This document shows, in pieces, positions 56,430 to 64,000 of a stretch of DNA of 64,000 nucleotides. The notes beneath the pieces are model-generated. The model saw only the letters and a program-made list of their open reading frames with translations. It was not told the origin of the DNA and made no database searches. Source of the stretch: Aedes albopictus. Its lineage: Eukaryota; Arthropoda; Insecta; Diptera; Culicidae. The position numbers and the translations under genes are program-made. Numbering within the stretch: the first letter of the stretch is position 1; each line of letters begins with the position of its first letter. The stretch lies in NCBI RefSeq assembly GCF_035046485.1, contig NC_085137.1, forward strand, positions 12,850,252 to 12,914,251, read 5' to 3'.

Positions 56430-58391
56430 TTGTTGTTATGGAAATTATATGGTAGGTATATTAATGTTGTCATACGTGGGTAGAAAACCATACAAAACGT
56501 AGGGTATTCATGTGAATAGCGGTAGGGTAGCAATAATGTGTACTTTTTTCGAATTTTGCTTTGAGTAGAAGCGTTTGCTTTAAGTTTAAAATAGATAGAT
56601 CATGTATTTATTCTTGGCAAGCGGGACTTTGTTATTTTGTTATTCCTTTACGTGTAGTGAACAAAAAAAAAACAATGTTGAAGACTTTGCATTTCTCGAA
56701 TTTCATGTTTTTTATGAGATGTTTTGATGCACTTTTCAAAAAGTTACTGCTCGTTGGCCATTTTTTGAAAAGTGAAAATTTTGCCTATCCCCAATCATTT
56801 TGTCTATCCCCTGTATTCATTATGGAGCTATGGTTAGAAGTGAGCATAACTCCTTTTAATGGTACAAGTGGAGCCTGTTCAGATAGATCAAATAGCTTAG
56901 TATCTTAGACATAGTCTTGTCCAATTGTGCGGGTTGGACAAATGTATGGAATCATTGAAACTTTTTATAGCAATCCTTGCCAAGTCTTCCAAATATTAAT
57001 ATTTATCTTTTTCGTGCATTATCTGACTTAAACCAGGGTCCCCAGGTAACCACTAAGCATTTGAATAAGCCGTACAGCAGACCGTATTGAGCATTTGAAC
57101 TGCTTGCTGCCCTACATAAGCAGTTCGAATGCATAGCTGCCATGAATCAGCATTAGCTGTGCTATTCAAAAGCCTTCGGCTGTTAATTAGCATTTCAACT
57201 GCTTGAGGGGGAAGCAATCAAAATGCTTTTCAACTGCTCTACAATTGCTAAGAGCAAAGAGTATGCGAGATATGTTATGCATTTGGCAGCATATGCTGCC
57301 TGTCTCTTCCAGAAGCTATGCCTCTGTTGACAAATTTGGACTTCTGAGTTGCTTTTTCGGGTTTTCCTTATTCATCCAAAAGCTCCGAAGCAATATTGCT
57401 GCAGCTGGTTTTGGATTGGGAACATTGCCACTACACCTCATTTTGTCGGAAAATGTGTACTAAATAGGTTGATCTTCGGCGGACCATAAGATTATTCGAA
57501 AGAGGGAATTATATGTTATTGATGGAAGAGAAAATAAAAACGCTTTACACACTTTGAAATATCTCTTTGAGAACATGTTTTGGGTGTCGGAACTGAAGCT
57601 GTTTTCCAACCATTCTTTCATATTGGGGACAAAATTAGCGCACATCGTCAAACCAACTGTAGCGTGTCCTGGAGCTTGAGTAGTAAACATGATTGAATAA
57701 TCACCGGACCATAAGTTCAAACCCCGATAACACAAACACAAACAAGCAAAAAAAGTACCACGTGAATCAGTCGGAGTGTGGAGGAAGAGGGATCGTCGAA
57801 AGAGCGAGAAGTAGGCATAAATCTATTTTTATTTTGTTTTGCTAGATGACGCGTTACCGGCGTTACGCTTCCTTGATATTTTGATACAACGTTCCTGAAG
57901 ATGTTGCACTCAGACAGCCCGTTATTTTGCCAAAACCTGCTGTTGGGCAGCACTGTAGGTGTGTATACGGCCAATTAGCATTAAATGCCTTGTCATGAGG
58001 GTAACTATAATGCTGCAGGAATGCTATTTGAAATGCTTACTGGTTAAGCTAAGTTTCGTGTTGCCAAGTAGAACGCTCAAGTAAAATTCCCTCTTTTTCC
58101 GCAAGCAATTTTGACAACTGATCCAGTATGGGGAGAAACGTTACTTTTCCTTACGGAATAATAGCGCGGACATTTTTACCGCATGGAAAAGTGACAGCTC
58201 CATTTGATTCGCACGGGAGGCGTTATGAGTGTTACACTTTTATCCTTACTTGCCATCTGCGAACCGTTCAAGTAATTTTGAAGCGCAATCATTACTTGAC
58301 CATTACTTGTCCTATCTTTTTGCACAGTACGTACGAAGTGGAAACTAGCCATTACTTGGGATGAGTTAGGTCATGGGTGCATGCAAAAAAA
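56430..58391. other. Intron DNA with MITE traces
   Basis: TAACCACTAAGCATTTGAAT near 57047 has a loose inverse near 58030 (AAATGCTTACTGGTTAAG), suggesting the ends of an element of about 1 kb. 58300-58355 is inverse to 17193-17240. CTTTTTCAAAAAGTTACTG near 56733 resembles DNA near 63270. No gene recognised. Confidence 0.45.
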
Positions 58392-58402
58392 ACCAAGACA
58401 TT

Positions 58403-58625
58403 CTTCTTCTTCTTCTTCTTTATGGCTCTACGTTTCTACTGGGACTCGGCCTGCCTCGCTTCAACTTAGCGATCTTTGAGCACTTCCACAGTTATTAATT
58501 GAAGGGCTTTCTTTGCCTGCCATTGCATGAATTTGTATGTTGTGAGGCAAGTACAATGATACACTATGCCAACCCGCCGTCTCCGGGTTGGGGATCCATG
58601 GTCTTAATTACTAGGCTAACTGGAG
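58403..58625 (-). mobile_element. Feilai-like tRNA-derived SINE, copy 3, internally deleted
   Basis: Minus-strand element like copy 1, ending in (GAA)n at 58403. A perfect 11-bp duplication, ACCAAGACATT, lies at 58392-58402 and 58626-58636. Relative to copy 1, part of the region after the B box is missing. Confidence 0.88.
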
Positions 58626-58636
58626 ACCAAGACATT

Positions 58637-59267
58637 ATTGTGTGTTATACGGGATACGGGGACCTTATTTGTACAATAGTGTAAACATCGTATACGTGAT
58701 TTTTTAGAAAAGTTACAGCTAGTTTACCATTTTTTGAAAGGTGTAACCCGCCAGCCTGTCGCGCTTTCCCGTTCGTAAGTGGGTGGCTTAAGCGCCACTC
58801 CTAAAGGAGACCACCCAACAGTTTGCAGGTTTGCCCGGCCTGAGACCCTTCCGGGGAATGGGTTAATTTTTGGAACCGGGGAAAGAAGCTGACTGGCTGC
58901 GTTAAACTTTCCGCAGTACTTCAGAAGAGACAAAAGATCCTCAATGCCCTAGAAGTTTCAAATGCAAACCCCTTAAATGATTCAAACCAAATCAACTAGG
59001 CGGAGTTTTATCATCATTGGCCCAGTCCGAAAGTCTCTCCAAATCGAACTACTTCCAATTCGAGAGGGTCAAAGGTCGATTTCGGGCCGACTTACCCCGT
59101 ACAACAAAATAAAACTACAAGGAAACGATCACGAACTACATGAAAATTCTTCACAAGACACTAATTCAAAACTACATCAAGAAACGTTTGGGAACCACTG
59201 TATTGCTTTATTGACGACACTACAAATGTACCTACATGCTATAAAAGCACAAAACGAAAAGCTTTAT
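58637..59267. other. Unassigned, partly GC-rich
   Basis: GACCTTATTTGTACAATAGTG at 58663 recurs as the complement near 62203-62225, marking a dispersed repeat. 58740-58930 is GC-rich without a recognisable frame. Confidence 0.4.
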
Positions 59268-59476
59268 TTAAGGTGAAGATATGACAAAGCCACAGCCCGA
59301 ATTTTCAAGAGCACAAATCTGAAGAACCACGTGTCGGTTTGCGCTGAATAGTTGATCGATTGGTTACCTGCTGGTGATGATCAATCGATCAAATTTTCAG
59401 AGCAAACCGTCCAATGGTTCTTCAGATTTGTGCTTTTGAAAATTTTGCCTGTGGCTTCGTCATATATTCACCTTAA
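59268..59476. mobile_element. TTAA foldback MITE, copy 3 (short relative)
   Basis: Termini are TTAAGGTGAA and TTCACCTTAA. Arms contain TTTTCAAGAGCACAAATCT and its near-complement AGATTTGTGCTTTTGAAAA, which are also found in the 3443 and 39321 copies. TTAA at both edges. Confidence 0.85.
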
Positions 59477-60845
59477 AGGACGGATTGGTATACACAAATT
59501 TATTCATCAAACGATCTTTCCTTCACATGTTTGCCTAGGTCTTTCTCTCTTTCCCTTCTACTATTCCCTAGTGTGTGTTTGCCTACGTCATTCCCCTACC
59601 TCGCTGTCGCTAACGCACAGCGGCGCCGCGGCTAGATTCTCCCCTACAGCTGCGAGTGTGTGTTCTGTTCGTTCGGTGTCGTACGGTTCGGGTATCGGTA
59701 TCGGTGTGTGAAGTTGGGGCTACGAAATTTCTGAACCCATTCACTGATTGAGACGGCTACGGGCTATCGATTGTGCCGTACTGTCTCATGCGCATGGACG
59801 ACACCACGGAAACATGCAAGCTTGGTACTTACGTTGACTCTACCATGGATTTACGAGATGATTGGGTGGATTGTGGGTGGATTACGCGGTGACGCGCGAC
59901 GTCGGTGGGCACACGGAGTGTTCTCTGGCCTACTCCGGCCCGGGTTGAACGCGCGATCCGACGGTTCGCGCTTAATCCTTCCACCACTGGAAACGTGGGC
60001 TTACGCCTGAACGCGGCACATGCGTTCGAGCGTCCTACGGAACAATGGCTTGTTGGCAGTTGGCGTTGTTCTCCGACGCGGCAAATGATGGCGGCCTGCC
60101 TGTCTAGGGCGCGTTTCTTGGCGTGACGCAACCCTCTTCCGGCCACGTGTGCCCCGGGAATCCTTCAAACTCGAAAGGTGGGGTCAAGAGCGGTTTCTAA
60201 CGGCTGGTGGTGTGTCGGCAATGGCAAGCTGCCACGAATCCTGTACCCAAATCACAATTCACAAATTATGCCACATGAACACCGAAATCATAATCCGAAC
60301 TCTTACCCTTTGGTTCAGGTTTCTACACACACTTGACACTTGCTCCTAATCTTTCCTAACGGAACTAACAAGCTTAGCGGGAAACACTTTTAGGGAAAGG
60401 GAAGTTAATTATGTAGTTAATCCTACTAAGAATTCTCATGTAGCTTCACCTATGAAATCACACCACGACGCGGGACAAGAAAACGAACCACTCTTGCCTC
60501 TTCCACAATTCGATTCGAAGTGGACGATCAAGTCTGGGATTAGTCCTCAGAAAGGCCGCTAAAATGTGACCTTCGGCTTCGAGGTCACGAAATCAGACGA
60601 AGTCCAATTCCGCGAGTGCAACATTCTCAGAATTTGCACCCGAAACTTCAAAGGCATTGTGGCCTCTCTTTCCAACGGCCGCCTTAAAACCTTCAGTCAG
60701 TTTCTCTCCCCAAGTTCGGTAGGAGTGCGCAAGCCGAACGGGAAAGGTCAATGGATCCTGAAAGGATTTTGGGACAGGTCGATGCCCGCCGATGGCATCA
60801 CAAAATGCGCGCATTCAATTTAGCTGGCTTGGGTCCATTGCGGGC
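59477..60845. other. GC-rich unassigned block in the Gemin8-like intron
   Basis: Much higher GC than its surroundings, especially 59620-60250. Frames are open on both strands but resemble no family I know, and none has a clear start context with splice or poly(A) signals. It may be an LTR or UTR of a mobile element, or another gene's noncoding exon. Confidence 0.35.
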
Positions 60846-61420
60846 AATAGTGTTGTTGTTTTCTCGATTTCTTACAACATAAACAAAATAGTTATCCAAA
60901 GTTTTGCTCAAACAGCATCAAATTAGGCAAGGAATCATAATACCCACACTTTTTGCACCATTTCATTGCAGAAACGGAGAATGGGGCACGTTCGGTGTAG
61001 TACTAGATTTGTAGTAATGAGCTAAATTTTAGTATGGTGAGAAGGTCAATTCTCCGTTTCTGCAATGAAATGGTGCAAAAAGCGTAGGTATTATGATTCC
61101 TTGCCTAATTCAGTATCAAATTGAGCAAAACTTTTTATAACTATGTTGTTTATGTTGCAAGAAATGGAGAAAACAACAACACTGTTGTCCAAAGTTTTGC
61201 TCAAACAGCATCAAATTAGGCAAGGAATCATAATACCTACGCTTTTTGCACCATTTCATTGCAGAAACGGAGAATTGACCTTCTCACCATACTAAAATTC
61301 AGCTCATTACTACAAATCTAGTACTTCACCTATCTGTCCTATTGACCTTCTCACCATACTAAAATTCAGCTCATTACTTCAAATCTAGTACTACACCGAA
61401 CGTGCCCCATTGACTTGTAT
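60846..61420. mobile_element. Complex foldback MITE cluster, part 1
   Basis: The block with GCTCAAACAGCATCAAATTA and GCACCATTTCATTGCAGAAA occurs three times in alternating orientation (near 60908, 61040-61120 inverted, 61198). The outer word ACTACACCGAACGTGCCCCAT near 61389 is the complement of a word near 60983. It looks like one foldback inserted in or recombined with another. Confidence 0.78.
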
Positions 61421-61487
61421 CATTTTGTACACGGATAGATACTATACGTATCTCATCCTTGATCTCATCGCGTTCCAAAAATTGAGT

Positions 61488-61855
61488 CAATAGGAAGCAA
61501 TCAGTGAAGTACTAGATTGAAAGTAGTGAGCTGGATTTTTGTATGGTGAGATGATCAATTCTCCGTTTCTGCAATGAAATGGTGCAAACAGCGTGGGTTA
61601 TATGATTTCTTGCCTAATTTGATGCTGTTTGAGCAAAAGTTTGGGTAACTGTGTTGTTGAAGTTGTAAGAAATAAATAATACAACAACACAGTTAACCAA
61701 ACTTTTGCTCAAACAGCACCAAATTAGGCAAGAAATCATATAACCCACGCTGTTTGCACCATTTCATTGCAGAAACGGAGAATTGATCATCTCACCATAC
61801 AAAAATCCAGCTCACTACTTTCAATCTAGTATTTCACTGATTGCTTCCTATTGGT
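61488..61855. mobile_element. Foldback MITE, part 2 of the cluster
   Basis: Arms of about 175 bp (61488-61667 and 61681-61855) are near-perfect inverses, with outer word CAATAGGAAGCAATCAGTGA. The inner TTCTCCGTTTCTGCAATGAA is shared with part 1, so both belong to one family. Confidence 0.85.
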
Positions 61856-62981
61856 TCAGAATTGGCTGAGTTATAGCAGAGTGCCCAAAATAGGACCCCT
61901 GCCGAGATGGTTCCACTTCGCTACTAAAATTCAGCACATTATTACAAATCTAGTACTTCACAGTTTTGTCCTATTACCGTATGCGTGATAATGCAATGAG
62001 AGTCTAATAGAGGTGGGGAAGAAGATACTCCGTGTGCGTGAGATCCGTGTTTGGTGCGAAACACGTCACTACTACAAGCAAAGCGAGCTCCCATAAGAAC
62101 GCGTGTCAAATAGTGACGTCACTATTTGTGTTTACATTTTTACTTATACATAGCCATCTCTTCTTCTTCTCCACCTGTAATATACTCTCATTGGTGATAA
62201 TGTTTGCACTATTGTACAAATAAGGTCAAATGGGTTCGATCCCAGTCCCGGCACTTGTAATTTTTCGTCAGTTGTTCTTCTTCCGAGAGTGGCTGGCACC
62301 TCTTCTGAGCATTTATGTTCTAACGGACCCGGAAACTTTATGATATCGGCTATCGCGGAAACTCATAATTTAAAGTGATTCCCCATTTGATTTAGCTGGA
62401 ATTCCGGCACTGGTGCCGGGAATTGGCACTGAACTAGGTGCAGTAAACTCGTTAAAAATCTACTTTCCGGCAGAAAATCTTCACAACAATCACTGTTAAC
62501 GACAAGTTCACGCAATAAGGTATCTGATTCAGATGAAAGAAGTGGACGAAAACGGTCGTTTCGTGTGAATTTAGGTAATGCACAATTTTGTTTATCTGTA
62601 GTGCCCGGAATGGGGTCTAAAACCCTACCACTCGTGATGAAGCTTACCAAGATCATTGTTGTAAGAGTGTCGCGTGAGGTAGTTCCCAAATTGGATAACG
62701 ATTAAAATTAACTAATGCATACAGGTACGTCAAGTACGTAAATATATGTACGGGCACGTTCGGATTAGCTTTGCTACTTAGAGGGCTCCCCCACACCGCC
62801 AGAGGGGATGCTTGCGTAACAACGCCAGTTGGAAGGAGCAAATGCCTCAAGTTGTTTGAAATCACCCGCCACCACTACCACCCCCGCCACAAACACCCAA
62901 ACATTGCTGATTTACCTGATTCCCCAATGTGTGTTTTTTTTTCTTTCTTTCTCGGTTCGTCTCGATTCCATCACATGACAG
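61856..62981. other. Remainder of the 7.3-kb intron
   Basis: A tRNA-like B box (GGTTCGATCCCAGTCCCGGC near 62231) hints at a SINE fragment. The repeat word near 62203 is shared with 58663. The intron ends in a T-rich tract and CACATGACAG at 62981. Confidence 0.45.
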
Positions 62982-63151
62982 CACATGCCTACGCAGAAGC
63001 GGCCACTTGGGAGCTCCATCAGCAAGGAGCAGACGACGATTCTGCTGCTGCTGCCGAAGCAGCACTGGACGAGGAGTTTATCGCCTTCATGGAAGTATCG
63101 GCTCGGCATCGCCTGGAACGGAGGAGATTGAAAAATGAAAGTGTTCATTAA
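62982..63151 (+). CDS. Gemin8-like protein, terminal exon
   Basis: It reads (A)HAYAEAATWELHQQG, an acidic Ala-rich stretch and ALDEEFIAFMEVSARHRLER, then RRLKNESVH and TAA at 63149. The FxxxxxxHRxERRR pattern resembles the conserved YFAETERHREERRR block of Gemin8. Two acceptors 15 bp apart (exon start 62982 or 62997) keep the same frame, so two products differing by five residues are possible. A pyrimidine tract favours the first. AATAAA follows the stop by about 12 bp. Confidence 0.68.
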
Positions 63152-63162
63152 TTAGATTTATG

Positions 63163-63168
63163 AATAAA
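63163..63168 (+). terminator. Polyadenylation signal of the Gemin8-like gene
   Basis: AATAAA directly after the stop codon, implying a very short 3' UTR. Confidence 0.65.
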
Positions 63169-64000
63169 TTAAACAAGATTAAAACATTTCGTGGCCGGCC
63201 GAAGCTCAGTTTGTTGGCAATCCGAAACTCTCGCACTTACAGGGGATGGCCAAAATGTTTGGGATAGGCAACTTTTTTTTCTTCCACAAAAAATTCAACA
63301 TACTGTAACTTTTTATAGAGTGCATCAAAAAATCTCAAATTTTGACTGTTTATCAACCTGTTATATGTGCATAATTGGTACAAATTTGGGTTCGATTGAT
63401 TGATCTTTCGTAAAGTTAGAACCGTTCGAGTAAAACAATATTTTTTAGACAACTCATTTTTGAGCTGTCATATCTCGGAAACCAGTGAACCGAATTGAAT
63501 GAATTTTTTTACGTTTATCAACAATATATTGATACTTATTACAACGTTATAAAATGTAATATTTTTTCACGGCGAATTAAGTTATACCGAGTTGAAATTT
63601 TAACCCATACAGAGGAAAATTAGTCAAATTTACAGTACCACACAAAAATTACTAAATGTGTTCTTTCTTTAAGCTAAATTGGCTCCAATATATCTGATAA
63701 AAGATAACTTGAGAACAGAACTGGAATATCTTTGGACATCAACACTAAAATTTATTGACATTGACGTAAAAAAATTACATTTTTTCGAGAAAAATCCAAA
63801 AAGTGTCTATCCATGATAACTTTTTTCAACGTTCAAAAAGTATCTATGTTTTAATAGTTTGTGAAGCATTTGTATATTGCTAGTGTACGTTCAAAATTTC
63901 ATTCAATTCGGTTCACTGGTTTCCGAGATATGACAGCTCAAAAATGAGTTGTCTAAAAAATAGTGTTTTACCCGAACAGTTCTAACTTTGCGAAAGATTA
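63169..64000. mobile_element. Foldback element cut by the window end
   Basis: 63405-63500 and 63890-64000 are inverse (GACAACTCATTTTTGAGCTG with its complement, and GTTAGAACCGTTCGAGTAAAA with a near-complement). The right arm reaches the last base, so the element continues outside. 63240-63300 is a separate repeat also seen near 56733-56800. No gene. Confidence 0.75.

Noticed and set aside
60846..61855. CRISPR-like pattern of repeated blocks
   Set aside because: The repeats alternate in orientation, are far longer than CRISPR repeats, and the DNA is eukaryotic. They are foldback MITEs.

Overview
This is eukaryotic DNA from an insect, most likely a mosquito of the Aedes type. The coding signal is split into short exons with GT-AG introns, and almost everything between the exons is mobile-element debris. 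The repeats include tRNA-headed SINEs resembling the Aedes Feilai family, RTE-, Jockey- and R1-like LINE pieces, Ty1/copia pieces, a Penelope-like element and many MITEs. No bacterial operon, CRISPR array or rRNA was seen. The species call is inference from repeat content and gene structure.

Two host genes are well supported, both on the + strand. The first is the STRIPAK subunit Strip (STRIP1/FAM40). Nine exons between 13309 and 52781 join in frame to give 813 codons plus a stop, followed by a polyadenylation signal at 52873. Its introns fall into two size classes: six of 58-69 bp, and two giant ones of 8.1 kb (14012-22127) and 28.5 kb (22498-51044). The N-terminal exon(s) before 13309 were not found. 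The second gene is a small two-exon gene (55249-55660 and about 62982-63151, AATAAA at 63163) whose product resembles Gemin8 of the SMN complex.

The giant Strip intron holds two dead copies of host genes that still carry introns: an NSD-type histone methyltransferase pseudogene (about 36104-36970) and an ANKRD13-type pseudogene (about 47983-49078).

Layout: 1-9 kb, nested LINEs and SINEs, including a nearly complete RTE-like element on the minus strand (4508-7760). 9-13.3 kb, MITEs and unassigned AT-rich DNA. 13.3-14.0 kb, Strip exons. 14.3-21.6 kb, copia and Penelope-like remains plus a 12-bp-period repeat array. 22.1-22.5 kb, Strip exons. 24.4-28.1 kb, the largest 12-bp-period array. 28.1-31.1 kb, a decayed copia element. 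31.36-34.87 kb, a young non-autonomous LTR element with a repeat-only interior. 36-51 kb, the pseudogenes, more 12-bp arrays and MITEs. 51.0-52.8 kb, the last Strip exons. 53.4-54.1 kb, a long tRNA-headed SINE. 55.2-63.2 kb, the Gemin8-like gene, whose intron is full of foldback MITEs. 63.2-64.0 kb, a foldback element cut by the window end.

The most unusual objects are the LTR element with perfect 5-bp target duplication but no gag-pol, the 12-bp arrays that switch strand sense, two MITE families with 7-bp target duplications beginning GTT, and a set of TTAA-flanked foldback MITEs, one with its empty site visible elsewhere in the window.
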